Below are positions 4,779 to 12,406 of a stretch of DNA of 14,209 bases, piece after piece. The DNA lies in assembly GCA_024690425.1 (NCBI GenBank), contig JAILCT010000069.1:1-14209 (forward strand). Direction: 5' to 3'. The stretch comes from Lachnospiraceae bacterium. Lineage in GTDB: Bacteria > Bacillota_A > Clostridia > Lachnospirales > Lachnospiraceae. The translations under genes were made by a program, and so were the position numbers. Position 1 is the first letter of the stretch; every line of letters starts with the position of its first letter. Below the pieces are notes generated by a model that did no database searches, had not been told where the DNA came from, and saw nothing but the letters and a program-made list of their open reading frames with translations.

Positions 4779-5999
4779 ATGAAATTAAAGAAGAATTACA
4801 AAAAAACACAACTTGCATGCTATCTGGGATTTGTAACGCAGGCTATATGCGCCAATTATGTCCCGTTGTTGTTTATAACATTTCACAATGTCTATGATAT
4901 ATCTTTTGGTATGCTTGCGCTTATATCATCATGTTTCTTTGTTACTCAGTTGATAGTTGATTTCTTATGCACCGGAATAGTAGATAAATTGGGATACAGA
5001 GTATGCGTCATAGTAGCAGAGATCACTTCAGGGCTGGGGCTTGCAGGATTAGCGTTCCTGCCTGATTTATTACCGGTACCATTTTATGGAATACTTGGAT
5101 GCGTCATTATTTATGCTATAGGGAGTGGTTTGACGGAGGTACTGGGCAGTCCGATCATTGAGGCATGTCCTTTTGAGGACAAGGATTCCATGATGAGCCT
5201 TCTGCATTCCTTTTACTGTTGGGGGTGGGTTGGAGTTATACTTTGCTCTACGATTTTCTTTGCAGCCTTTGGCATAGAACATTGGAGAATAATGGCGCTG
5301 ATATGGTCAGTAATACCATTTTACAACATCTATAATTTTGCAACCTGTCCGATAGAACCGCTTGTTGCAGATGGCAAGAGTATGACTATGCTTGAACTCT
5401 TTAAAACAAAAGCATTTTGGATTTTTATTGTTCTGATGGTCTGTGCCGGTTCCTCAGAAATAGCGATGGGACAGTGGGCATCAGCTTTTGCTGAGTCAGC
5501 GCTGCATGTTTCCAAAACAGTCGGTGATTTGGCAGGGCCCTGCGGCTTTGCGGTATGTATGGGTATTAGCAGACTGCTTTATGGAAAATTTGGTGAAAAA
5601 GTTGACTTGACCATATTCATGATGGCTTCGGGAGTAATGTGTCTGATCTGTTACCTGATTGCAGGATTATCAGGGGCTCCGTTGGCAGGATTAACAGGTT
5701 GTGCTTTATGCGGATTTTCCGTTGGCATTATGTGGCCTGGATCAATCAGTATTTCATCGCAGATACTTCCTAAGGGTGGTACGGCAATGTTTGCTCTTCT
5801 TGCGTTGGCAGGAGACTTAGGCGGAGCTATAGGACCTGCGATTATAGGCAATGTATCTCAAAAAGCAGCAAATAATTTACGGGCGGGGGTTTTAGCTGGA
5901 ATAGGTTTTCCTATTGTTTTGGTAATCTCGGTCCTATATATTCGAAGAAAGATGGTCCGCAACGTTGACGGAACCGCGGAAAGATTGTATAAACAATAG
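4779..5999 (+). CDS. Major facilitator superfamily transporter
   Basis: The 406-residue product has about 12 hydrophobic segments in two halves. After the second segment comes the MFS loop signature in the form DFLCTGIVDKLGYRV (residues 61-75), and a loop near residues 190-215 separates the halves. The second half has RLLYGKFGEKVD in the matching loop and small-residue-rich helices (GCALCGFSVGIMWPG). The overall style recalls sugar or fucose-permease-like MFS members, but the substrate cannot be read from the sequence. The start is fixed by a stop codon immediately upstream in frame. The ribosome site is weak (GGTGA at 4768-4772). The ATG overlaps the stop of a six-codon frame starting at 4762 (ATGA), so coupling is possible. 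Confidence 0.9.
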   Translation: MKLKKNYKKTQLACYLGFVTQAICANYVPLLFITFHNVYDISFGMLALISSCFFVTQLIVDFLCTGIVDKLGYRVCVIVAEITSGLGLAGLAFLPDLLPVPFYGILGCVIIYAIGSGLTEVLGSPIIEACPFEDKDSMMSLLHSFYCWGWVGVILCSTIFFAAFGIEHWRIMALIWSVIPFYNIYNFATCPIEPLVADGKSMTMLELFKTKAFWIFIVLMVCAGSSEIAMGQWASAFAESALHVSKTVGDLAGPCGFAVCMGISRLLYGKFGEKVDLTIFMMASGVMCLICYLIAGLSGAPLAGLTGCALCGFSVGIMWPGSISISSQILPKGGTAMFALLALAGDLGGAIGPAIIGNVSQKAANNLRAGVLAGIGFPIVLVISVLYIRRKMVRNVDGTAERLYKQ

Positions 6000-6002
6000 G
6001 TG

Positions 6003-6027
6003 ACAGATTCTATGCATGATCTGTTTT
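6003..6027 (+). terminator. Possible terminator after the MFS gene
   Basis: ACAGAT (6003-6008) pairs with ATCTGT (6019-6024) around a 10-nt loop, and the T-run extends to 6027. The stem is short. It lies 3 bp past the MFS stop codon and 32 bp before the next start, so it would only partly separate the two genes. Confidence 0.4.
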
Positions 6028-6059
6028 ACCTCGAAAGTGTCAGGTAGGAAAGGGGTATT

Positions 6060-7439
6060 ATGAAGTACGATGTGATCATTATCGGGGCCGGGCCCGGTGG
6101 TATATTTTCGGCATATGAACTGATAAAGAGAAGGCCGGAACTTAAGGTGGCCGTATTCGAAAAGGGGCATTCCCTGACGGAACGTAAATGCCCGATCGAC
6201 GGAGATAAGGTGAAGTCCTGCGTCAACTGCAAGACCTGCGCTATCATGAGCGGATTCGGTGGGGCAGGTGCCTTTTCCGACGGAAAATACAATATTACGA
6301 ATGACTTTGGCGGGACCCTGTACGAGCATATAGGGAAGGAGAGGGCTGTTTCCCTGATGAAGTACGTGGATAAGATCAACTGTACCCACGGCGGGGCAGG
6401 AACACAGATGTATTCCACTACCGATACAAGGTTTAAGAAGATATGCATGCAGAATAAGCTTAAGCTCCTGGATGCTTCGGTAAGGCATCTCGGAACGGAT
6501 GTGAACTACGTTGTGTTAGGTAACCTGTATGCGGAGCTTAAGGATAAGGTTGAATTCTATTTTGATACGCCCGTAAGCAAGGTCGAAGTCCTGAAGGACG
6601 GATACAGGGTAGTGCATGAGGGCGGCCAGGCGGATTGTACAAGGTGTATCCTCTCTGTGGGCCGAAGCGGCAGCAAGTGGATGGAAGAAGTATGTGCCGA
6701 CCTTGATATAAAGACAAAATCAAACAGGGTGGATATAGGTGTCCGCGTGGAGCTCCCCGCGGTGATCTTCTCACACCTGACGGATGAACTGTATGAGAGC
6801 AAGATAGTGTACCGTACGGAGAAATACGAGGACAGGGTGCGCACCTTCTGCATGAACCCTTACGGAAGTGTGGTAAATGAGAACACCAACGGGATAATAA
6901 CGGTAAACGGACACAGCTACGATGATCCGGCCAAACATACCGAGAATACGAATTTTGCCCTTCTGGTGGCCAAGCATTTCTCCGAGCCCTTCAAGGACTC
7001 TAATGCATACGGAGAGAGCATAGCGAGGCTGTCAAACATGCTGGGCGGAGGAGTCATAGTCCAGAGATTCGGAGACCTTATAAGGGGACGAAGAAGTAAC
7101 GAGGAGCGTATTGAAGAATCCACTGTCACACCGACCCTTGCGGCAACACCGGGTGACTTAAGCCTTGTGCTTCCCAAGCGTATACTTGACGGTATCATAG
7201 AGATGATCTATGCGCTTGATAAGGTTGCTCCGGGTACGGCCAATGATGATACCCTGCTGTACGGCGTGGAAGTAAAGTTCTATAACATGGAAGTTGACAT
7301 AGACGAGAATCTGGAGACAAGGCATGCCGGCCTTTATGTTATAGGGGACGGAAGCGGAGTCACTCATTCCCTTTCACATGCATCTGCCAGCGGTGTGTAT
7401 GTGGCAGACCATATCATAAAAGTATCAGAGGACAGGTAA
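6060..7439 (+). CDS. FAD-dependent oxidoreductase, COG2509 family
   Basis: The 459-residue product opens with a Rossmann dinucleotide-binding motif, DVIIIGAGPGGIFSAYEL (GAGPGG at 9-14), with the ribose-binding acid at E34 (VAVFEKG). Typical COG2509 features follow: a cysteine group C44, C54, C57, C60, then SGFGGAGAFSDGKYN (64-78), THGGAGTQ, GVRVELP, RGRRSN and the C-terminal FAD-contacting GDGSGVTHSLSHASASGVYVAD. The family is widespread in Clostridia and annotated only as uncharacterised FAD-dependent dehydrogenase; substrate and electron partner are unknown. The start has an AAAGGGG ribosome site close upstream. The next gene begins 5 nt after the stop, so the two form an operon. The cysteine cluster could bind metal or an Fe-S centre, but this is an inference. 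Confidence 0.92.
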   Translation: MKYDVIIIGAGPGGIFSAYELIKRRPELKVAVFEKGHSLTERKCPIDGDKVKSCVNCKTCAIMSGFGGAGAFSDGKYNITNDFGGTLYEHIGKERAVSLMKYVDKINCTHGGAGTQMYSTTDTRFKKICMQNKLKLLDASVRHLGTDVNYVVLGNLYAELKDKVEFYFDTPVSKVEVLKDGYRVVHEGGQADCTRCILSVGRSGSKWMEEVCADLDIKTKSNRVDIGVRVELPAVIFSHLTDELYESKIVYRTEKYEDRVRTFCMNPYGSVVNENTNGIITVNGHSYDDPAKHTENTNFALLVAKHFSEPFKDSNAYGESIARLSNMLGGGVIVQRFGDLIRGRRSNEERIEESTVTPTLAATPGDLSLVLPKRILDGIIEMIYALDKVAPGTANDDTLLYGVEVKFYNMEVDIDENLETRHAGLYVIGDGSGVTHSLSHASASGVYVADHIIKVSEDR

Positions 7440-7444
7440 AACCC

Positions 7445-8461
7445 ATGCAGAAAGATGAGATCATAATAACCGATGCTATAGTACATATCCTTGAGACAAG
7501 TGTAGGCATGCCTATACTGTCGGAATATCTCCTCGAGAGGCACGAGGAACTTAATGACCTACTGCGGGCGCATATTTATAAGGTTGCAACAGGAGATGAT
7601 CTGAAGACCTGTGTCTTTAACGATGAGGAAGAGTCGGAGATGTACCGGCTTGTTAAGGATTTCAGAGAAGATGACCTTATTGGGTTCAGCAAGGAAGCGG
7701 CAGTAAGGCTCTATGACATCATGTGCCATAATCCTGATATCCCTTCGGCTGATTTCTGCGTGGTGACCTTTAAGTGCGAAGGAAGATCATTCCTTGCTCT
7801 CCTTAAGATGAATTATAAGGACAGCTTCGTACACATGACCCAGAATGCTGATGACGGAAGCAACTATAATGCAATCATAATGCAGCATGCGACCCTTCCG
7901 GCATCTGGAAGCAAGCTTACGGAGGCTGTCATCATCGATCTTGAGGACTTTACGATAAGGATCACGGAGAAGAAATACGAGGTAAACGGCGTTAACACGA
8001 ATTATCTTTCCGAGCTCTATCTTAAGTGCTATGCGAAGATGTCGCAGAGGACCAGGATGAAGATCGTTGAGAAGGCGCTTGACCAGATAAATAACAAGTA
8101 CTTCGAGGATAACATAGAGAAGCAGCTTGAAACAAAGGCCGTTATAGAGAACCAGATAAGGGAAGAAGGGGCCGTGATACCTTCCGTTATCGGTGAGAAG
8201 CTGTACGATGAGTATCCGGAAGTTAAGGAGGAGTTCGAAGGAAAACTTGAGAAGTATAATATGGTCAGGGAAGAGGTCCGTCCGCAGAATGAAGTGACAG
8301 TAAGGAAATATCACAAACAGTACCTTAAAACGGACACAGGGATAGAGATAAACATTCCCATGGATGAATACAATAACAATGACAGCGTTGAATTCATCAC
8401 GAATCCAGACGGTACCATATCCATTATGATAAAGAATATCAGCAGGCTTATGTCAAAATAA
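7445..8461 (+). CDS. Nucleoid-associated protein, NdpA/YejK family
   Basis: The 338-residue product matches the NdpA (37-kDa nucleoid-associated) family in length and layout. It has an N-terminal ITDAIVHILETSVGMPILSE, a central FLALLKMNYKDSFVHM with VIIDLEDFTIRITEKKY, a charged helical segment with KAVIENQIREEG, and a C-terminal TDTGIEINIPMD leading to a closing beta segment (VEFITNPDGTISIMIKNI). Proteobacterial relatives bind the nucleoid; the Firmicutes branch is little studied and often sits near mobile or defence genes. It starts 5 nt after the oxidoreductase stop with a weak ribosome site (AGGACAGG), suggesting coupling. Its last 9 bp overlap the end of the convergent gene at 8453. Confidence 0.85.
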   Translation: MQKDEIIITDAIVHILETSVGMPILSEYLLERHEELNDLLRAHIYKVATGDDLKTCVFNDEEESEMYRLVKDFREDDLIGFSKEAAVRLYDIMCHNPDIPSADFCVVTFKCEGRSFLALLKMNYKDSFVHMTQNADDGSNYNAIIMQHATLPASGSKLTEAVIIDLEDFTIRITEKKYEVNGVNTNYLSELYLKCYAKMSQRTRMKIVEKALDQINNKYFEDNIEKQLETKAVIENQIREEGAVIPSVIGEKLYDEYPEVKEEFEGKLEKYNMVREEVRPQNEVTVRKYHKQYLKTDTGIEINIPMDEYNNNDSVEFITNPDGTISIMIKNISRLMSK

Positions 8462-8899
8462 CCCGGCCAGCTTCTTAAGCTGGTCCCTGTCCCACAGGAT
8501 GACCCGAAGCCTTGAAGCAAGCTCCATCGCTGACTGCGTAAAATACTGGTTGGTCATCACGATGGCGATCATCCTCTCGTAATAATCCTTACCTGCATAC
8601 ACTTCCTGTACGGCCTTGACACCTATGGGTTTATCATAGCATTTACACTGAATGGCATACGTAACATCACCCTGCACGGCCAGTATATCGACACCGAAGT
8701 CACCGCTTCCCTTGGTCACTTCCACTTCTTCGTATCCGTTATTCCTCAGAAGATCGGCACAGTAATATTCAAAATCATGCCCTTCCATCTCATCCATCGG
8801 GAGCGGCTGTGTGACCCGTTTCCTCCGGTTTATGAGGAAGGCGGCTCCAAGACCGGCGATCATGATGATGAGCAGATATATTATTTGTTCCTTAGACAT
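8453..8899 (-). CDS. Membrane-anchored Mrr-like restriction endonuclease-fold protein
   Basis: The 148-residue product has an N-terminal membrane helix (about residues 5-24) followed by basic INRRKR, placing the rest in the cytoplasm. Residues 40-145 form an Mrr-type catalytic domain: FE44, GSGDFGVD (D71), IQCK (Q84, K86), then a V-Q-E-V helix and AIVMTNQYFTQSA. All PD-(D/E)XK positions are present. It resembles the catalytic part of the mrr product at 2940 (both have VEVTK-x-SGD-x-G-[IV]-D and QCK) but lacks the DNA-recognition domain. Small membrane-tethered Mrr-like proteins are common in Firmicutes and have no agreed role. GGGGAGAG about 9 nt before the ATG serves as ribosome site. The gene converges on ndpA with a 9-bp overlap of coding ends. 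Confidence 0.88.
   Translation of the reverse strand: MSKEQIIYLLIIMIAGLGAAFLINRRKRVTQPLPMDEMEGHDFEYYCADLLRNNGYEEVEVTKGSGDFGVDILAVQGDVTYAIQCKCYDKPIGVKAVQEVYAGKDYYERMIAIVMTNQYFTQSAMELASRLRVILWDRDQLKKLAGLF
8467..8483. terminator. Inverted repeat at the convergent ndpA/Mrr-like junction
   Basis: CCAGCTT (8467-8473) and AAGCTGG (8477-8483) flank a 3-nt loop, lying within the 3' coding end of the minus-strand gene and just past the ndpA stop. No T-run follows on either side, so it is at best a weak bidirectional terminator. Confidence 0.3.
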
Positions 8900-9001
8900 T
8901 TCCCGTTACTCTCCCCATATATGAACTTATACTTCTTCATGAAGCGGTACATACATATTTTCCAAATTGTAACATATTAGAAGAAAAAATACATTAACCT
9001 G

Positions 9002-9010
9002 TGTTATACT
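9002..9010 (+). promoter_or_regulatory. Extended -10 promoter for the fdhD-yghZ operon
   Basis: TGT precedes TATACT (9005-9010), giving an extended -10 element 43 bp before the fdhD start. No good -35 is present at 17 bp spacing. It is the best promoter candidate between the divergent genes. Confidence 0.45.
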
Positions 9011-9053
9011 GATATCACTCATGGGTGAACCATAACGCAGGAAGGACAGACAA

Positions 9054-9800
9054 TTGGATAATACAGGCAGGCTGACCGCAACCGTTCTGTATCCTGACGG
9101 TAGTACAGGGCAGGAAGAAGCAGAAGTCATAACTGAACATAACCTTACGATACTGGTCAATGAGAGACCGGTATACAGGCTGGTATGCACAAGGACCTGT
9201 TTAAAGGAACTTGTGACGGGCAGGCTTAAGACGGACGGACTGATAGAGGGACCCGATGATATTTACAGGATATATTTCTGCAAATATGAGAATGAGGCGA
9301 GCGTTTTTCTTAATAACGAGGTTTCCCTTAAGGATGCGGATAAGGCAGAGCCTACATGCTGTGCGGGAAACAGGGTCTATGCAGGGAGTAAGAACAGTGC
9401 CCTGAAGCCTGTCCCGGATCTTGACTGGAAAAGCGAATGGGTATTTTCTCTTACCGAAGAATTCAGTAAGGGAACCAGGCTTCACGGAAGGACTTCGGGT
9501 GTCCATATATGCATGCTTGCAAGGGAAGGCAGAACTGTGTTCGTGAGTGAAGACATAGGCAGGCACAATGCGGTTGACAAGGCTGTGGGTCATGCTCTGC
9601 TTAACGGGATCCCGCTGTCTGAATGCATGCTCTTTACATCCGGACGTGTACCGGTGGATATGGTTGAGAAGGTCATAGCTGCAGGTATCCCGGTCCTTGT
9701 GTCCAAGTCAGTCCCTACCGTGGAATCGGTTAAGCTGGCTAAGGAGTATGGCCTTACCCTTATATGCAGGGCATGGCCAGATAAATGTGAAATATTCTGA
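9054..9800 (+). CDS. fdhD: Formate dehydrogenase accessory sulfurtransferase FdhD
   Basis: FdhD passes sulfur from a cysteine desulfurase to the molybdenum or tungsten bis-MGD cofactor of formate dehydrogenase. Family motifs present are LVTGRLKTDGLI, TRLHGRTSGVHICML (141-155), SEDIGRHNAVDKAVG (165-179) and TSGRVPVDMVEKVI (195-208). The usual sulfur-carrying loop CxxC is here C102-C103 in TCCAGN. At 248 residues it is somewhat shorter than E. coli FdhD. The start must be TTG 9054: an in-frame TAA lies at 9033-9035 with no ATG or GTG between, and AGGAAGGA (9039-9046) sits 7 nt before the TTG. The yghZ-like gene follows after 16 bp. No formate dehydrogenase or molybdopterin genes are in the window, so its client lies elsewhere. 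Confidence 0.93.
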   Translation: MDNTGRLTATVLYPDGSTGQEEAEVITEHNLTILVNERPVYRLVCTRTCLKELVTGRLKTDGLIEGPDDIYRIYFCKYENEASVFLNNEVSLKDADKAEPTCCAGNRVYAGSKNSALKPVPDLDWKSEWVFSLTEEFSKGTRLHGRTSGVHICMLAREGRTVFVSEDIGRHNAVDKAVGHALLNGIPLSECMLFTSGRVPVDMVEKVIAAGIPVLVSKSVPTVESVKLAKEYGLTLICRAWPDKCEIF

Positions 9801-9816
9801 ATACGGAGGAATGGAT

Positions 9817-10812
9817 ATGTATACAGCGAGAGAAGACAGATATGATAAGATGACTTACAACAGATGCGGCAAGAGCGGCCTTAAGCTTCCGGCCGTATCG
9901 CTCGGATTATGGCATAACTTCGGCGACGGTGCCGATCCCTCGAATATGGAGCAGATGTGCTTTACTGCCTTTGACAACGGCATAACGCATTTTGACCTTG
10001 CCAATAACTACGGTCCGGAGTACGGGAGCGCGGAGAGGAATTTCGGGAAGATACTTAAGGCTCATTTCGGACCTTACCGTGATGAACTCATAATATCGAC
10101 CAAGGCAGGTTACGATATGTGGCCGGGCCCTTACGGCAACTGGGGAAGCCGGAAGTACCTTATAGCCAGCCTCGACCAGTCCCTTAAGAGGATGGGGCTT
10201 GACTATGTTGATATCTTCTATCATCACCGCATGGATCCGGAGACAGAGCTTGAGGAGACAATGGGAGCCCTGGCTCAGATCGTAAAGAGCGGGAAGGCTC
10301 TGTATGCGGGATTGTCGAATTATGACGGCGAACACCTTGAGGAGGCGGCTGCCATTCTTAAGAGGCTTGATGTACCCTTTATCATCAATCAGAACCGCTA
10401 CAACATGCTTGACCGTACCATAGAAAGAAACGGACTTATGGAGACTTCCCGGAAGCTTGATAAGGGTATAATCTGCTTCTCACCGCTTGCACAGGGACTT
10501 CTCTCAGGGAAATATATGGATGGCATTCCGGATGACAGTAGGATAAAAACCGACGGAAGATTCCTCAATGAATCACAGCTTGATGAGGTCACTATGAGGA
10601 AGATAAGGGCTCTTAATAATGTAGCCGTAAAGAGAGGACAGAGCCTTCCCGAGATGGCACTGGCCTGGCTGCTCAGTAAGGATGAGATCACATCGGTGCT
10701 TATCGGGGCATCAAGACCATCCCAGATAACAGCCAATATAAAGGCAATGGAGAATATTGATTTTTCCGGTGAAGAACTGGATGAAATAGACAGGATCGTT
10801 AATTGTGACTGA
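9817..10812 (+). CDS. yghZ: Aldo/keto reductase, L-glyceraldehyde-3-phosphate reductase (YghZ) type
   Basis: The ATG at 9817 is preferred because GGAGG (9805-9809) is 7 nt upstream; the ATG at 9811 is too close. The 331-residue product follows E. coli YghZ closely: YNRCGKSGLKLPAVSLGLWH, HFDLANNYGP, STKAGYDMWPGPYGNWGSRK, SLDQSLKRMGLDYVDIFY, SPLAQGLLSGKY and TSVLIGASRPSQI. The AKR catalytic tetrad is D60, Y65, K96 and H137. YghZ reduces L-glyceraldehyde 3-phosphate and methylglyoxal with NADPH, a detoxifying role. The N-terminal RCGKSGLKLP and C-terminal NADPH-binding GASR are intact. It is probably transcribed with fdhD, though the two have no known shared pathway. It converges with the MATE gene, leaving 26 bp between stops. 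Confidence 0.95.
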   Translation: MYTAREDRYDKMTYNRCGKSGLKLPAVSLGLWHNFGDGADPSNMEQMCFTAFDNGITHFDLANNYGPEYGSAERNFGKILKAHFGPYRDELIISTKAGYDMWPGPYGNWGSRKYLIASLDQSLKRMGLDYVDIFYHHRMDPETELEETMGALAQIVKSGKALYAGLSNYDGEHLEEAAAILKRLDVPFIINQNRYNMLDRTIERNGLMETSRKLDKGIICFSPLAQGLLSGKYMDGIPDDSRIKTDGRFLNESQLDEVTMRKIRALNNVAVKRGQSLPEMALAWLLSKDEITSVLIGASRPSQITANIKAMENIDFSGEELDEIDRIVNCD

Positions 10813-10838
10813 TGATGCAGCCGGGGATCCCTGTCAGG

Positions 10839-12191
10839 TCACAGCTTACGGTATGCGGTAAGCCGCATGGTGATGTAGCTTGCCAGCCCGCCTATAACGT
10901 TGGATATAGGTTCTGCAAGAAAGACGCCGGTAACACCGAAGCCGGCAGCAGGCAGTATAAGCGTGAGAGGCACAACTATAAAGGCCTTCCTCAGCAGTGA
11001 GAAAAAGATCGCATGACCTGCATCACCAAGGGCCTGAAATGTGGACTGCCCGGCGAACTGGAGAGCCATGAAGACGAATCCGAAGAAATAGATCTTAAGA
11101 GCCTGTATTCCCGCACTCATGAGCATGGGATCATCGGAGAAGAGATTAAAGAAGAAGCCGGGGAAGATGAGGACGATGATCCAGGCTATTGCAGTATAAA
11201 TGACGCCAAGGGCAGTGTTGAAGTTGATCCCGGCCCTGACCCGTTCGGGTGCCTTCGCGCCGTAGTTGAAGCTTATGACCGGCTGTGCACCACTTATTAT
11301 CCCGTTTATCGGAAGAACGAAGACTTCCCTTACGGAGTTGGTCACGGTCATTATACCGACGTACAGATCTCCGCCATATCTTGCAAGGGTAGAATTGCAT
11401 ACTACCTGTACAGCGAAGTTGGTTCCCTGCATAATGAAGTTGGAGGCTCCGAGCCTGCATATGTTAAAGGTGATTTCCCTGTTGATCCTTATGTTTTCAG
11501 TCTTTAAGGGAACGGGGATATCCTTTCGTGTCAGAAATTTAAGAACCCATATTGCGGAGACAGCCTGACTTATCACGGTTGCAAGGGCCGCGCCGGAAAC
11601 GCCAAGCCCCAGTACAAAGATGAATATGGGATCGAGGATGATGTTTATCAGGGCCCCGATGACGGTCGAGAGCATGCCGATCCTCGGATAACCCTGAGCG
11701 CTTATGTAGCTGTTAAGGCCTGTGGCAGTCATGGAAAAGAGGGTGCCCGCAAGATATACCCTAAGATACCGGGCCCCATAGATATAAGAATCATCGCTTG
11801 CACCAAAGGCATACAGCACGGGTCTCATGAATATGTACCCCAGGACTACGAGAACCAGGGCACTTATTATAAGAAGGGCAAAGGAATTGCCTAAGATCCT
11901 GCCTGCCTTTACCGAATCGCCCCTGCCGCGTTCGATGGAGAAGAGAGGTATTCCGCCGATACCGAAGAGGGCGGTAAATGCCATGATCAGGGTGATCACG
12001 GGGAAAGTCAGACCTACCCCCGTAAGTGCAAGGGAATGTCCTGTCCCCATATGTCCCAGATATATCCTGTCTACAACGTTGTACAGCAGCTGGACGAACT
12101 GGGCTATAGTCAAAGGTATGGCCTGCCAGATGATGCATTTCCATACCGGTCCGTTTGAGAAATCGTTGTTTTTCCTGGTCACTGTGCTCAT
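10839..12191 (-). CDS. MATE family multidrug efflux transporter
   Basis: The 450-residue product has about 12 hydrophobic segments in two related halves, the standard MATE size. Signatures include IPLTIAQFVQLLYNVVDRIY in the first helix, a GIGG-x-PLFSIERGRGD loop near residues 76-92, GLNSYISAQGYPRIGM near 160-175, LINIILDPIFIFVLGLGVSG near 185-205, and in the second half PINGIISGAQPVISFNYGA and FQALGDAGHAIFFSLLRKAF. It resembles clostridial MepA/NorM-like pumps, which expel cationic drugs using Na+ or H+ gradients; the substrate cannot be told. The start has a modest ribosome site (CAGGT 5 nt before ATG). An IS605-type right end lies 34 bp upstream and may have altered its promoter. Confidence 0.95.
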   Translation of the reverse strand: MSTVTRKNNDFSNGPVWKCIIWQAIPLTIAQFVQLLYNVVDRIYLGHMGTGHSLALTGVGLTFPVITLIMAFTALFGIGGIPLFSIERGRGDSVKAGRILGNSFALLIISALVLVVLGYIFMRPVLYAFGASDDSYIYGARYLRVYLAGTLFSMTATGLNSYISAQGYPRIGMLSTVIGALINIILDPIFIFVLGLGVSGAALATVISQAVSAIWVLKFLTRKDIPVPLKTENIRINREITFNICRLGASNFIMQGTNFAVQVVCNSTLARYGGDLYVGIMTVTNSVREVFVLPINGIISGAQPVISFNYGAKAPERVRAGINFNTALGVIYTAIAWIIVLIFPGFFFNLFSDDPMLMSAGIQALKIYFFGFVFMALQFAGQSTFQALGDAGHAIFFSLLRKAFIVVPLTLILPAAGFGVTGVFLAEPISNVIGGLASYITMRLTAYRKL

Positions 12192-12224
12192 TTTTACCTG
12201 CTTAAGATATTTATGAATATACTA

Positions 12225-12266
12225 GCGAGAAACCCCTTCCGACGTAGTCGGTGGTGGGTAGTTCAT
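12225..12266 (+). mobile_element. Solo IS200/IS605-type right end (TnpB guide-RNA end)
   Basis: GCGAGAAACCCC leads into CCGAC (12239-12243), loop GTA, GTCGG (12247-12251), then GGGTAGTTCAT. An outer ACCC/GGGT pairing (12232-12235 with 12256-12259) encloses the stem. The layout GCGAGAA-CCC-hairpin-GGGTAGTTCA(C) is the usual right end of IS605-family elements carrying tnpB and forms the 3' scaffold of the TnpB guide RNA. No tnpA or tnpB lies nearby, so it is a relic, a deleted element or a domesticated end. The assignment is by remembered motif, not alignment. Confidence 0.6.
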
Positions 12267-12342
12267 CGAGTAATATGGTAAGGCTGCATTATGGGAAAAT
12301 CAAGCTTATTTGTTGCATTTTATTGCCTATGCAGTATATAAT

Positions 12343-12386
12343 TTGTCATATTTGGGGATATTCATGATATACTATACCATATATGG
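12343..12386 (+). promoter_or_regulatory. Promoter and operator-like palindrome of the flavoprotein gene
   Basis: TTGTCA (12343-12348) and an extended -10 TGATATACT (12365-12373) are 19 bp apart, longer than ideal but helped by the TG. The perfect palindrome CCATATATGG (12377-12386) lies at the expected transcription start, where a bound repressor would block initiation. The regulator is not in the window. Confidence 0.5.
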
Positions 12387-12406
12387 ACACGATAAGGAGG
12401 TTGCTT

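Noticed and set aside
5934..7367. Several minus-strand ORFs opposite the COG2509 oxidoreductase
   Set aside because: They are shadows of a well-identified gene with strong codon bias, and they lack ribosome sites and family resemblance.
7787..8314. Minus-strand 175-residue ORF opposite ndpA
   Set aside because: It is the complement of the NdpA reading frame, rich in Leu, Ile and Arg from complementing CTT and AAG codons, with no start signals.
9697..9816. Upstream extension of the YghZ-like protein to the ATG at 9697
   Set aside because: The extension lies wholly inside fdhD in another frame, while the ATG at 9817 has a GGAGG at ideal distance and matches the family N-terminus.
11013..12216. 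Plus-strand ORFs opposite the MATE gene
   Set aside because: They mirror the transporter and carry none of their own signals; the MATE product is full length with clear family motifs.
12200..12400. Riboswitch upstream of the MATE or flavoprotein gene
   Set aside because: The only structured element fits an IS605 right end; no known riboswitch core was recognised and the flavoprotein leader is too short.
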